From: Rodentolepis nana
Lineage: Eukaryota; Platyhelminthes; Cestoda; Cyclophyllidea; Hymenolepididae
DNA length: 40,115 bases
Assembly (NCBI GenBank): GCA_900617975.1
Contig: UZAE01012204.1
Span: 12,989 to 53,103 of the forward strand
Direction of reading: 5' to 3'
How positions within the stretch are numbered: the first letter of the stretch is position 1; the number at the start of each line of letters is the position of its first letter. The notes beneath the pieces are model-generated. The model saw only the letters and a list, made by a program, of their open reading frames with translations, was not told the origin of the DNA and did no database searches. Both the position numbers and the translations under genes were made by a program. Of the stretch, positions 11,319 through 26,400 are shown one piece after another.

Positions 11319-12212
11319 TCACCCTCGATTTGCTTTTCCTGCTGTATCATTCAATGGCCGACGGGAATTCGAGGCTGCAACAGCTGCTGGAGTTGCCTAA
11401 TAAGTAAAAAAGATACATTAGGACGTATTAATATATATACTTGCCATATTTTGTGTCCCTTACCCAACCCTTTGTTCGTGCTTTGGAAGAGGTCATAGAA
11501 GGGGGATTTGATGAAGAACCTCTAAAGACAGCAGAACGGACACCGGGTTTCGAGGTGTCGTCAGACCTTGCGACACTTCGTTGAGACAGAGAGGGAGGTA
11601 GGGCCTTTCGGTGTCGTCTAGGTGGACTGAGATTCACCTCAAAAGCGAGGGCTTCCTAAACAGAAAAACGCACAAAGCGTTCAAAATACAAACATCCCAC
11701 ATATTTTTAACAAGTTATTCAATAAACAAAAGTACCTTTTTCAGAGGCGGGTTTGAACGTCGAAACGGAGCGGTCTAAAAGTAAAAAAAACAACTAAATA
11801 CTCAAACATTTTCAGTGAACGAAACGCTCAAGAGCAGAGAACGGCCAAACTCAAGTAACCCAAATTAGAGTTTTACAATTGCCCCATATCCAGAGGACGT
11901 TCAAGGCTTATCACACCTGGGCAAGCTAACTTCAACCAATTCGATTAGACTCACATCTTTAGTAATTGGTTCGAAAGTGGAATCAGTCGTACGAGAGCGC
12001 GTTGAAGTGAGATCCAGTTTTTCGGCACCAACAATCCCTTTAGACCCCGTAAGAAGAACCTCAGAAATCGATTGGAGACCTTTAGGAGGCAAAGTGAACC
12101 CAGCAGGGGCCGGTGATTCCATAGATGAATGGGAGCACTGTTGTTGTTGCCTTTCTATGCCATTTTTATGAACTGTTTGTAGTAGGGTGAAGAGTTGGTT
12201 GGGACTCTGCAG
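11319..12212 (-). other. NuMA-like exons 22-25: basic C-terminal tail
   Basis: Residues 1089-1276. Exon 22 (11955-12212) is Gln-, Ser- and Thr-rich; its acceptor may instead leave the start at 12206. Exon 23 (11736-11774) gives RRSNPPLKK and exon 24 gives LSPPRRHRKALPPSLSQRS, plausible nuclear localisation clusters. Exon 24 can end at 11464 (donor GTAAGG) or 11441 (donor GTATAT). The first choice ends the protein at 11319 after NSRRPLNDTAGKANRG; the second ends it at 11351 after LQQLLQPRIPVGH. I prefer the first on donor strength. Confidence 0.6.
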
Positions 12213-14451
12213 CTTTAAAGGAAAGGAAAAATGGTTCTTACCTACGTCAAGTGGTGTCAGTTATGGAGAAGAGAGTTTACCTGGGTCTCTATGGGATAAT
12301 TTGTTCGAAGATGGAAGGGCTGAAGTTCATTACGCCTTCGAAGTTCGGCTAATCTTGAGTACATATCTTCTACAAAGTGGAAAAATTTTAAATCAAATGT
12401 GCAAGCAACAAAACCTATAAGCCGAACTGCAATGATGTCAACCACAGGATAATTTCAAACGTGACCTCACATCTAAGCATCGAATAATATGATCACTAAT
12501 TAGTCTTGTTTTCATAAAAAAGAGTATGAGACAAGCACAGATGACGATTTGCTTTATTTTAAGACGTTTGGACCTCCATTATCAAATACTTGGCCCCGAT
12601 TTTGCATAAGAGTTTATGAAAATTTTCTCAATGTACGAAGACCTTCCTCTCCAAACACATTACATATTTAGTTTATAAAATAAAATCACAGCACTGCATC
12701 CCGAATCAATCTAAACCGACAACAGATACAACGAATATTTGAGAGAACAAAGTTTGACCTACAAAACAGCATGATTCTCACTCAATTATCATCTAACACT
12801 TTCTCATAAAGTCAAAATGCTTTTGAATCTACAAGTTCGACCTACTACAATAAGTTTCCATTCGTATTAAATACACGCTGACAAGGTACCATAGGATTCA
12901 TTTCAACAAACTTACTTACCGTTTCACACATACAGTGATAATTAACAGCAAATAAATCTGTGACGAAATGAATGCATACAAGCCTAATGCCAAGTCCACT
13001 AATGAAACAATCTTAGGCGGATTTTGCACGAACGATCCCTTCGGGTATTAATTCAATAAGAATTTATTTGTTCAATTGCACTATGCCCACTTTTCACAAA
13101 GTAGCCACCAAGTTCAGCTGCAAAGAAGTCAAACACCGTCAAATATCTCAAACTAAAAAACGAAAAAAGGTGGCTCCCGATAGAAGTGGAAATTTCTCGT
13201 TCGCTTAGCTGGAGAAGGTCGACTACTCAGTGAAAGTGGGATGCCCAATGCGTATTCCCCCCCCCCATCTACCAAAAGTGAATGCGTTGAACTTTGAAGA
13301 GCATTTGAACAGGAACAAAGTAAGGCACCTTAATAAATAAAAAAATATAAGCTAGAAGAGAAATGGACAATTACCTGGTCGCTCAGGTGCATCAGCAGAG
13401 GATTGATTTCCAGGACCATTGGGATATGTCGGAGGCGGTTCCGAATCTTCTCGAACAGATGAGGCTGTAAACAAAAGAAAATTGCTAGCTACATAGCGGT
13501 CTTCACTCCATACATTCTTTCCATTACGTGTAAAAGGCCATTTAATAGAGCACATTATAGACGACTCTTAGTCGAATTCAATCTTTGTATTTCTAGAGAG
13601 TAATTCCAAAATCTGATACAACCTAAAGTAAAGACAAGAATCCACTTAGGACTTTCAATTCTTCCCTACAACCATGATTGTTTGCTTTCTTAAAAATGCG
13701 ATGTACTTGACTGACTAATGGTTGGCCAGCAATTAATGCAAAAATAGTGAATCAAGCCCGAATTGTGATCTAGTGTACGACGTATGAAGACTGCAAGTTA
13801 TAAAAGCTATACTTTCAATTACTTTCAAAACTGAACTTCATTGACAACTAAGCCTTTTTCGAACAAAACCGCCACCAAAGCGACGAACAGCAAAAGAACT
13901 TGTCAACCCAAGGAGAGCATAAACAAAACTCGAAAACCAAAGATTAGTGATGTTGGATAAAATAAAGCCTTGATGGGATCTTGTTCCGGAGTGAAATTAT
14001 TTGAAATGAAAAAAATTATGACTAATTTTAAATTTCGGAAAAGTCACATTTTAATAGTACGATAGCAACACATGGACTTCTTTCATATTTTCCCCTTAAT
14101 TCTTGCTATGCCAAATAGCTTGCGACCACGTCCTTATATGAAAAAAGTCTTCGGCGTTTCTCTCTCAAACAGAACGCCCCTATGGCTTATTTGCGATTGA
14201 ACCGAAATTGGATGAAACCAATAATTCGCTGGGAATACGTCCACAAAACCATTTCAAATACTAATGCATAAGAAGTATTCTTTACAGAGCCGATGACGAA
14301 ACTAAGTCATTGGAGTCCTCCTCTGGTGGAGAGGAATACGAGCATCATTCGAATAATCCAGTGACCAAGCACCAACAAAAAAGCTAACAGAACAGCTAAG
14401 AAAGCCGAGACAGTTATATATATATATATATGTATGTTTGTGTGTGTATGG

Positions 14452-14487
<36 letters not shown>

Positions 14488-17400
14488 TAGCTCACCAGAG
14501 CGAGTGTGGGATGGAGGCGGAGAGGAAGTAGCGGCCTGAAAACCACGGCAACGTTGTCCTCCACCATTAGTCTGCCGCTTCTGCTGTCTCTCTGATGAGG
14601 AGGGACTGTGATGTGCCCCGATGCCTTGACGATTGTCTGAAGAATGAGGGGGCGAGTAGGGAGGTCGGGAAGAGATCTGACTCAAATCTGTGTAGGCCAC
14701 ACTGTCATCATCTGTATCCACTGCGTCTTCAACTATGTAAGGAAAAAGTTAAGTTGAAGGTAATACCGGTTCCTTTCGTCTTAAAAAGATAAATTATCAA
14801 TTAATGGTATTTAATTTTAAATTCAATTTGAATGAAGACCGAAACAAATGGACCCCCATTAAAACACACATGAAAAGAGTAGAAATAGAAATTTAAGTGC
14901 ATGTCAAATGTACAGTTGTCAAAATACATCCTTGCTATGCCAATGAAAGTTAAGAGAAACAGCTCGGGAGTAAATAGTTAGTTCGATTGCTTTTAGAAAG
15001 GAAGACAAATGAAACTTCATCCTCGCAATTGTCAAAATGTTGAAGCGAAGGCAGAACATAGATGGATCACAGGTAGAACAGAACAAATTCAACGCACATT
15101 TTGATCCGTAAACCACGTCCCATCCCAACCGTGAGATGATTATTGATCAGCAAAATATGCTCAGCGTGACCTCAACATCACAATAACGTAATTTTCCCTA
15201 CAAATTTCTTATCCTCCTACTCCCACTTCTGTCTCTCATTACGTCTCTGTAAAATATCTTCCTTACTTTGGTGAAGCTTCTAGACTAGTGATAGGGCAAT
15301 TACTTGAAGCAGTAGTCTTTCATTAATGTATCAAAAGTAGTTCATAATGAACTATTACTAGGTTTCGAAATGACGTAATTTTAGGCAGTTGAGTGATTAA
15401 TAGAACGATACCAATTATTAAGAGATTACCACCAATGCATACATCAATACGCCGATTAAATCTCCTGTTTAGTCTCAAATGATCGTGCGACAATACCTCC
15501 TAATTAATGATCATTCGTTTACGTTATCGTCCCAGCTACATTCCCATATGGTAAGATAGCTCTTACCGTTGTAGATAGACTCTATCTATAAATAAGCAGA
15601 TGCAATCTTTCATCGTACAGACTCTAACGTTCCGTGTTTCCAATGCACAACTGTGCTAGGCTCACACTTTTCAAACTCCTACCGACTAATTCCCACAGAT
15701 TAGTCATTCACCCAACTCCAAACCCTAAGCATCTATTCTAGCATACGCTTTGTGCCCCTCTCCTTTCCTCCACCTCTCTCTCTACTAAGTTCAATTAAAG
15801 CAATATTGTTACTAAACAAGTGCCTTACTCCTTACTATTTGCAGATTCATCGTTAATGAACATGGTATTTTACCATTACAAGTCTTACTGACAGAATGAG
15901 TGAAACCTTGAATATGGAAACAGTGGGCGTAATACAAGGCTATTATAGATATATTTATAAACAAATTTGAATTTGAAACTTACTTGTAGGTCTGGACGTA
16001 AGAGAAATCTTCTTATGTTCGTTCCGAATTTGTTGCTCGTCTCTACTTGAAAGACTTTGCTAGAAAAGAAATACAGGGAGTTGTTTGGTTGAAAACTAAT
16101 GATTAAATTAGTTAATTTCTCAAGCATTTCAGGCATGGGCTATAGGAAACTTGATTAGTTTTTCTAATACAACTGCGTTTGAATTTATGCTGGACGAAAA
16201 CTTCCATCATGGCCAAATAAGCCATACTTTCCAAAAATAATACAGAAGTACTTTATCACTTCAAAGTGTCATATAACAGACGGTTGCTTAATTATCCGTC
16301 TGGCGCAACAGAGGGTTATACATTATGAATGCAGACAACTGTCTGAAAAATCCCTACGGAAATAAGTAGTAATTATTTTTAAAAAGAAAGAAGCCCACTT
16401 TATGCAGCATTCGCTCCAATTCCGATTCCAGATACTTTGAATTCTCCGCAAGACAGCGGATCTTCTCTAAAATAGGAAATAGTAAAGGCGAATTGAAAGA
16501 GGAAGAGTAGTCTAAATAAACAATTAAGCGTTGAAACCACCCACCCTCCATGTTTCGGCTCTTCTTCAGTTTCTCACGAAGATAATTTATATCCTCTCTT
16601 AGTCGACCGTTCTCTTTTCTCATCTCCTATTGGCAAGAGGGAAAGCAATAGATATTAGCAAATAAAGGGTTCAAAGGATAAACTGTTATTTGTCTCTTAT
16701 TTGCCTCCTAAGATAGTCTTAAAATGGAGAAACTAAAAAAAGGTGATATAGGAAATTTCAACAATTTACTCAAAACCCAACAATTTAGCACATTTCAACA
16801 AAAATGTAATACTCGTGCCAATTAACAACAAAATTGATAATTTTCCTTCCATTGGATTAAAGTACTCATCTTCAACCAACAGAAACATAGTGCCGCTCTA
16901 TCAAGGAAATATAAGCCATTTGTAGAACATACCACTATATCATTGTTACCATTGGTACAATAAAACGCATGTACAGCAGGACACAGTGCAAGCACACTGC
17001 AGACCGGGCTGCCATTAGTTACTAGCCCAATCTGGAATCGGGTAATGTTGAGAGTTAGTGCCAATAAACTAGACCATCATATACGTTAAGTGTGATCAGT
17101 AAGACAATTCACCCAGTGTCGCATAATGGCCAAATTTAGTAAGTTAAACTTCCAAGCTCTACCAAGCCAATCTGATATCAAGCTTTTGAAGGAATGGACA
17201 GTAGAACGATGTTCAATCAATGATTCAAAAACATATCATCAAGGTAGTAATTGCGGAATGACGATTAATGGTATTCAACTGCCAATGATTTGCTATCAAA
17301 GTCAGTCAGCAAAGTTCTGAACGTCACTTACATGAAATCATTCAATAATTCAGGGGTCAACAAGAAAATGGCCCTTAATAGTATTTGGAAGTAAACATTG

Positions 17401-20400
17401 ATATCCTTGATTTACTATTATCTCATTTCCAATACCCTATTTAGCCTCGTACTGGGAAATTCTGTGAGTTAAGAAGAGAACGCAAAATCAACCATTGTTT
17501 GAGAAATTACATTGAAATGGACAGCAAAGATAAATATTTTAGCGATTTTGCGCCCAAGACATAGGTGGGAATCTTGCAATTACGCATAGACTAGAATACT
17601 GCTTCCTGGACGCAACGATCGACAAGGTCTTCCAGTGCCGATTTCCCTTCTTGTAAAAACAAAAGTGCTAATGCGACACATCAGAATAACATCCTCCGTA
17701 CAGATTAAGGATTCAATACGGCCCTTATATAATCACTATTGAGGAGCAGCTGCCTACATCAATATGAACTGAGAGGAGAAGTAATATATTGATTAAACAA
17801 CGGTAATCGTTGGGATACATACATTGAGTCGATCACCCGAGAGGACTAGCTGTGAACAGACAGAGTTGAGTTCCTGAGCGATATCATACGAGATGGAGAC
17901 AGCATCATCGGCAACACCATTCTCTCGTCGCAGCAATTCTACGAGACCTCGAGATTCTAGACGACCGAGGAAGGCAGTGATGGCAGAGCGATAACGCTCT
18001 CCAATGGCGTGGAATCGACGCGCCTCCTTCTCGTTCAACTCGCAGAGATGATGAGCTCGAGCACTCAACGCTCGCTCCTCGCGATATCTCTCCTCCATGA
18101 GGCACAGTTTCTCACGCAATAAGATGAAAAAAAATATTCCGGGTTACAAAAATTTGTGTTTGTCTCATTCTCTTTAGCCCTATTGACTGATTTCCACCAG
18201 CCTCTCATACGTTATGGCTTGCAAAGTATACTGGTCGCCTGAACTTATTTATTAAGTATCACTAGCAACATCTAATGGCTCTCCAATTTAGTATCGTAGC
18301 ACCCTTAAGAAATCATGCCTACCAATGGTATATGCCATAATTTAGAGGCTTCACAAATAACCTAGGATATTAACCTAGAGATATTAAGAAGTTCGAAAAA
18401 GGTCTAACCTACAAAGCGACAATACCGTAGTTAGTAAATATACTCCTGCTCTCTATTTCCAATTCTGCCAACATTAGTCAAACGATCATTAGTAGGCACA
18501 AAGATCGTGGATCCAGAAATCGAATTCATCACAAGTGAGACTAACCAGCAAGTGTTCACAATGCCCGTAGACGGAGTGGACAGAGATACAGTGGCAAACT
18601 TACCAACTGAGTAATTTCCTCCTCGTTCATAGAGATTGAATGAGTTTGAACCAGGTCCTTCTCACTACCGCCGACCTGTTCTATCACAATCGGAGATTCA
18701 ATAGCCACTTCTTGAAGGTCAGTCTGAACAGACACTTCAATTTGATTCTAAAATAAGAAAAAAATCGTCGCGTGGCAAATTGCTGACCTGTTATAATGTT
18801 ATGACATTTCGATAAGCCGATTCATTTTCAAAAGTTGCTTATTACTTATTTCCCCAATAGTCCGAAGCATAATCTGTAGGAGGTATCTTACCCATTGCTT
18901 CATCTTCAGTAAAATGGTCCTATGGCACTAATATAGAGTAGAGAAAGCAGAAAGACACTACTTTAAGAAACCTAAGTTCCCCCCCCCACATATGAGCAGT
19001 CAGGAAGAGCGTAGTTATTTCGATTGATGAGGATGATCTCAGCATGCTGATTCATCGAAGGGGTTATACGTAAATCCATTCTAGGCTACCTATTCGGTCA
19101 ACAGAGAAGTAAGTCTGCAGGTTGGCAAAGAATGTACATTCATTTTCATAGAAAAAGTGTTCAATTTTAAATGAAGAATTTATGTTGCAAGTGCAGCACC
19201 GAATACATCAATCAGAAGGAAAAAAACAGTTAAGGCGGATAGAATTTAAACTTTTTCTAATGAACTTAATAAAAGAGTTGCCGGATTAATTTAAAATAGC
19301 ACTGCAATCAAATCAAGCGGAATAAGTATAGCTAAAGAACGGTTAGTGAATTTAGTCGCTAGTCCAAAAAAGGAATATTTGTAAAATACTGAAACAAATA
19401 AATCACAAAAATAGATCCGAGATGTATTTTGATTAAAAAGAACACCAGGTTAATAAAGATAGCCCGATGTGAGATGTGGTTTAATTTTATACAACCCCAA
19501 AACGTTAATAGTTAATTAGATTCAATACAACTGGAACAATTGATACAACCACTAGGAGATTCACCGTCACAGGCTGGCTTAGAGAAAAAACTTGTGTAAA
19601 CTATAAAATATTATGAAAATTGTAATTATTTTGTGACCAATAGATTTTGTGCTCTACTTTATGGATACTTCGGTTCAGGCTGTTCACATGCGGAGGCAAT
19701 GTCAGTAATATTTGTTCGTTAACTGAGAGAGCGTGACTAACAATGCTGCCGGCACAAATACCGCTACATTCGTTATCTACATCTTAACGACAGCTGTAAG
19801 CAATTTCAAGTAGATATCGAATTTAACCACAACAGAGTAAGCTCTGATGCCAAATGGCAGGGATCGATTTGCAGTTTTGCAATACGAAATTGTTAGCACC
19901 ATTTCATTTGACACACGCATCCATATAGCTTAAATTAGTCTGGAAATAAATGAAGATTTCTCGGCGTGAACGTAAGGTAGCACGTACGAGGACGTATCGA
20001 AAGAACCTATCTGTATAAACAATTCTTACTTTAAATGCACCGTTTCAAACTAAAACAGCTACCACTCTGTCGCATCAAAATCGCAGTCAAATCTCACCTA
20101 GACAATAGCGTGTAGCTGACGTAAAGATGTCAAAGCCAGGGTTCTTGGTAATCTAAAGGCTGACTGTATTTTGTTCGCAAAGTTGAACTAATAAACAAAG
20201 ATTGTAGGAAGGGCAACTTATCACAAACTGAGTAAAGTATAAAACAGCGAGCAAAGCTACTAATACTCATAAAAATCAAGGAATGGTCGATAGATATCGG
20301 GCATAAAACACAAAGTGCTTACATCAACTGGTGCTGCAGTTTCAGTGTCAGTTTGAGTCGCATACTCAGCACCTGAAACAGTCTTCTCATCCGCTAACTT

Positions 20401-23400
20401 ATTTTGTGAGAGTAAGTTCAAGAGAGCGTTGGCAAGGGAGACAACTTCGGGAACGAGAAGGGCCGACAACGACGAGGAGAAATCATCAAAGGAAGAGGCG
20501 AGATTGGCTTGCAGTGTGCCCAGATCCTCCAGAATATGATCTCGAGCTGTTTCTGCAGCGGCCTGACTTTCTTGAGCCATCACCACAGCAGCTTCCATGT
20601 CAATGTGGTCCAAACGAAGCTTCGCCACATAGTCACGCAGTTCTTCAACCACCAAATCGGAGCTTTTCTGCAATGAATGATTGTTTGGCTAATCCCAAAA
20701 TAATAAACGGACCCCACAATCATTCAGTTTACCACTGTTCAAACGCACTTATAATTGATCAGTTATAATGACCTTTAGGCCCCACAATTGAAGAGGAAAT
20801 TGGTGGCCATTGTGCCAAGATGGTCACTTGCCCTCACGCTTCTACTTGTTTCATCTATCTATTTTTTCTAAGGTTTTATAGATCTTTATGGGCATTCAAC
20901 TCAACTTACCTTAGCCACAAACATCCCTTAATTAAGTTTTAAATCACCCTTGGCTCATTCTACCACCATTCAGACTAAGAAAAGAACCGTAAACCTAACT
21001 ACCTTAACAGCCAAAATCCAATTTCCCCACATATTTTGGAATTTTAACCACAGGATATGACACAACAAACAAGAATGGATAAAGAGAAAAACAGGGGGGG
21101 GGGATACCGACACAGAATTTAACGAGCCCGTCATTCTACCAAAAGGCGGCAGTTTGACAAGATATTGCTCACCTATTTTCCACCTAAATTACTGTTGTTG
21201 CTAGAACCTGAATACTTACAATTAATTCCACGGACAATATTGCGGCTGAAACTACATCTCACGATAAAATTCACTTGCTAATGGCTTATATTTAAAAAAA
21301 GAAATTCGGATGACATGCATGATCAGTCAAATTAAAATGTAACGCAATTCAAGAAGCTAAATTATTGCTGTCAGATATTTTCTAAATATTGAGGTAATTA
21401 AATGAAAACGGCAATTTGTTGATATGGAATTCACATAACCTCCAGCTTACTGATCAACAGGTGAAAACAGTGCCGAGGCAAGTTATCAGTGCAAATATCT
21501 CTATGGCAATTCGCCCATGCATTCCATTCCAAACCACTCATTTAGGACCCGAATTCGTATGCAAACTGTTTTTGAAAAGTAGATTGAGTGGCTTTGAGCT
21601 CCGACAGCCAAAATGCCACCAAAAAGTAATTTATAAATATCGATAGTTAACGCAGGATTGGCAATTTAGAAACCACCATCAAAAGGGACTTGAGTAAGAT
21701 TTTAACAAAAGCGCTCGATAATCAGTGTGTTGCAATGATAATAGAAATAAACAAATACCAAAAACAGCATGTACACTCTACCAAGGTTTTGCTATGAATG
21801 CGCAAATCGATAAAAACTGAATAAAAAGTTATTAATTATAAAAAAATCCTCTTTCTCATTCAGTTGTGTCCCAAGAAACTGAAAGAAAGGTAGGTAACTA
21901 AACATAGCATAAAGCTATTGATGAATCGTTTCGATATATCTACTAAACTGGGAAAAGATCTTGCCAATTTTTAACTATCATGTCAATTTTAAACAAATAT
22001 AAATTCCACTTTGAACTTGTGTGTCAAATGCGGGCAAGGAATCTGCAGTACTTATCAATATACGCAAAAACATTATGTCTCGGAAACTACGCCCAGTTTT
22101 AAGATTTATGAGACATGCATTTGGATCGTTTATTTATTTGATTATATTAATGGACCGTCAGTCTTATCTAACCTGTTCGATACGCGGTAAAATTATAGAA
22201 AAAAATTGATGGTTGCTGTGACGAATTTGAGCCAATTTAAGGCAGCAAAAAGCCGAAAACCATGAATCACGAGCTTTCGCGCTTTTAAAATCCCCATCGA
22301 CTAAATAATCGACACTCATGACCAATGGACGTCCTTAAAGACAATAAAACAAAACATTACTTATTATGAAGACAATTGACTAACTGTCCAACCTAAAATG
22401 CCATCGCAGACACAAAGGCGCATTACGAAAGGTTAGGACTAATAGCACTATAGGCAAAACGGCTTTGTCTGGCACAATTTCCGCAATTTCCTATGCATTT
22501 ATGCTGTCTAACACAAGTATTTACTTAATTTTTTTGGTAACTGCAAAAAATACCTCAATTTCTTTTTTACGTTGCTCTTCAGAAGAAGAAATCTTCAACT
22601 CTTCCATCGCAGAGGCCAAACGACCGTAGAGATCATCACGCTCGTTTTCAACCTGTAAAATATGAATATAAAGTAGCAGATTTCTGCAAAATCGTCTTCA
22701 AGCTATTTCCAAGCATCTAGTCTAATTAAGGCTCATGAAATTTTCTTATTAAGTCCTTAATGAAAGGACTCAAATACTCAAACCATTGGTTCTAGCGCAG
22801 TTAACTAAATGAAACGATTGCGTATGACCAAGGCATTTTGATTTTACTTGGTCAAGATGGATACCTGAAATCCACCAGTAAGTGGTAATCAATTTCTCTT
22901 CTCCCGTCTTTCAATTTAGATGATTCCGAATTTGTAATTAAACAACTTTTGGAAAATTCTTGGTTAAGGAGAGTAGAAAGGACTAAATAATCAATTAAAT
23001 GAAGGTTGATCAAGTTATACCTTAGGCAGAACATACCCAGAGCAATAAATAAATCTAAATAAAAATACATTAGACCTACAAGTTTAAGACGCTGAAGTAG
23101 AGATTCTTTGTCCATTTGGATCTCAGAGAGAGACTTCTTCAAATCTTCAAGTTCTAACCTGGCATTCTACAAGAAAAAAAGCCATCATAGGAAAAACAAA
23201 GAAAACAGATTTTGTTTCAAATTTTCTATTCATTGACAAATTTCAAATATCACCTCTCTATTTCGAAGGTGATTTAGTTCACTAAGTGAACTTATTCAGC
23301 AGATTAGTCAGACGTCGTCTCTCTTCTAAAGTTACCTTGACGAAGCGTTAGAAGATAGAACGAGAGAAGATTTAGCAAAACTCTTTCCTCTTGAACTGTC

Positions 23401-26400
23401 AACTCTAAGCAGTTATACATAAGATGACAGACCATAATTTGGAACAGTTAGTGAGTAAAAGTACATTAGTGAGCCTTAAAGCCTTTAATTCAACATTAGC
23501 TGAGATAAATAAGGCAAATATCATACAATTAATTAGCAAATGGCTAGTTTCTGGCAAATTAAAGATTTAGGCAAAGCCATTAACAGTCTTACCTTAAGTG
23601 CCTTTACATCATCAGTATGATTATGCACCAATTTTTTCAGATTATTGCATTCCTCCTGAAATTGGGAGAGCTGAACTTCGAGAGACCGATTACGCATGGC
23701 GAGTTCATTACTCTCATTCATGAAGTTGTTCTCCGATTTCCGTTTTTCTTCTAATTGAACCTTGGGTAAGTACAAAAGCAATCGCTAATCATTTTAGTCA
23801 AGTAAAATGGAACTTGAATCAATAACGATTCCGGGAAATTTGATACATTTTCTGCTTTAATCGTGGAAAGAGTATTCAACTGTTCAACCGATTTGGGGAG
23901 TTTAAAATGACTAATTCTTGCTCCAAATAAATATATCGAAATTATATCAATTGTTTGCAAGAAATTAAAAATGTTATTGATTTTATTGACCTAACAAATT
24001 CGAAGCAATTTCAGGCCTATTCAGCGTTAACAAAGAGACTTAACCCACACTCTCCTATTCAAAAAGATCTTAATCGAGGATTCCATACTGCTCCACAATG
24101 CGTAAGCTCTCCAAGACAAAGGAAAGTGTGCATTCAAATTATTATCAATGGATATCTACTGCAAAGAAAAATAACTGCATTTCGAAGTGATAAAAACCGC
24201 ACAAATCGGAGGACCAACGAGATAACAGTCAATAGGTCATATGAAGGGAGTTTACCAGTAAATTCACGACAAGTTATGCATGATTTCGTATGCATGCTCG
24301 TCCTTCAAAGATCACATACTATGTCTAGATACTGGCTAAAGATTACACAAATTCAGTACTCTTTAATGGCGTAATTGTAAAAATTTTTACATGTCAGTAC
24401 ATATTTAATATGGCAACGGAAAAATGAACGGAGCGAAATTAGGTAAAGGATGACTTACTTCAAGTGATTGAATTTTACTCAGAGCTAATTCGAGTTCCTT
24501 GTGAAAGATTGAGCCGAGATTTTCTCCACCGTTAGGAGAAAGTATGGGTTGATTTGAAGTGATAGGTGCGATGCTCACATCAAAAGACGTGTCTGGTAGA
24601 TCTGAAAAAGAAAAAATAATATGGATTAGTAAAATCAATCACAATCCCTACAAATCCCATATCAACTTCATATTGAAGAGGGGGGGGGGGGGAAGGAGGT
24701 GAGATTCGAACAAGCTTCATTAGAATGCTAAAATACCAGTACTATGCGGATTATTTGCCTTAATTCTCGCATTAATGCAGCTATATCAAAAGTGAAAGCA
24801 ATTATAAATGCTTCAAGGTTTTCCTCGTCAGAAAAAAAGTGCCAGGTATAGTTATACAATTTTGGGATAAAAGCCTTACCCACCCTGTTTGAATGATTAT
24901 GGGCAGGACGTAAGTAATACTTCTCAGCCTCAAAGCTCAAAATCATAAACGTGAACCAGGTGATTACTACAATCTAACAATAGTAAAATGTAAGAACACG
25001 AAAAGGAATTCAATCTGAAGAGAAAAAAGATCTTTGACTTCAAATAGCTTGACAAGCGGAAATTTTGTGCCATCGAGGGCATAATTTAAAGCAATCTTAT
25101 TTGGTCTTTAAAATGCATTGGGCCAAATTTCTAGAGTTGGTATATATCATTGCACCATACAATGATATACTCCCAGTGACCATCGTGGCATTAGTAGTCC
25201 GTCACGATCGACAATGAAAATGGTAGGGGATAAGAAATCTGAACAATTCGATCACGATCAGGGGCATTGAGACATGTCGTTTTGGAAACACAGAACAATC
25301 CACATGGAGACAAATAAAGTCAAACTGGTGATAGAAGCCTGTATTTGAATACCGGCTTCGAGCACCAACTCTTACCAATCAGAACGGGCAAGGAAGACCT
25401 CATGCCAACAAAGCAGATAAGCCGTTTTGCAGCATTTGATTGGTTCAGAAACAGAATAAAAAGGATAGAAATCATGAACATATGTCAGAAACGTTAATTT
25501 ACATTCCTAGGAACTAAATTTCTTATTGTTGATTTCTGGAAATAGAGTCCTATCTAAATACAGTCCTTAATTTGCCAGTAAACCTTTCAATACTTTTAAT
25601 ATATCAACAGCTTTGTGGAAAAGGTTTCCAACCGTTCTACCTTATAAAAATATTTGAGCCCCAGGAAGTCATGTTTCAGAGACGACCCAGTGATATATCA
25701 GAACGAATACGATAAAGCGTCATAAAAGATTTTAGCCTCAAAATATGACTAAAGTAGTAAACTAAGCAAACACAACTATTCATTACAAACACGACCTTAT
25801 ACGGCATGACAGTACATTCAATCAACTTACTAAACTTTACTATACAAAGAAATCGCATTTCAGAAGTGGAATATTAACGTATAAGCTCAGTATTTTCTTA
25901 TTCCGTTCCAGCGTTGAGTAAAGAGAGTATATGCATTTCTAAACCGCACATACTGGTAGAAAACATTATAAAAACCTGAAAACTATACATTATACAATAC
26001 AATTAGTTAAGTGTCTTTTACACTCTAAATAGGCACTGGTGTCACATTTCAGAGATCCGACCTTGAAAAAAAAGAATAGAGTTAAGTCTGAAGCCACCTC
26101 ATTTGGAAAGAAACTAAGTACTGGATAATAAGGACAAATTAGCAAATAATGAACAGAAAACCCTAGTTATTTAGGTAGCAAGAAGGAGGACCAACATCAA
26201 CTAACGTTCTTGTTCTAAAACTCATTCCAATTTCGATGTTCAGTAAAATTGTTACCAGCAAGCTTTAGTCTGACTAACCCAAGTGATGCTCAAACACAAT
26301 TCCACTACTATAAATGTAAGACTTGATCAACGAAGCGTCTGCAACTGTGACAGCGCAATAAACATCTTAGAGATATTTCAACTCCAGTTACTGGGATTTC

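Noticed and set aside
14302..14495. His-Thr repeat protein end
   Set aside because: It appears only if the intron after exon 19 is retained; a proper donor lies before the repeat and the next exon joins in phase.
20331..20768. Plus-strand open frame of 145 codons
   Set aside because: It is the antisense shadow of NuMA-like exon 13, whose own frame gives a sensible helical protein with proper splice sites.
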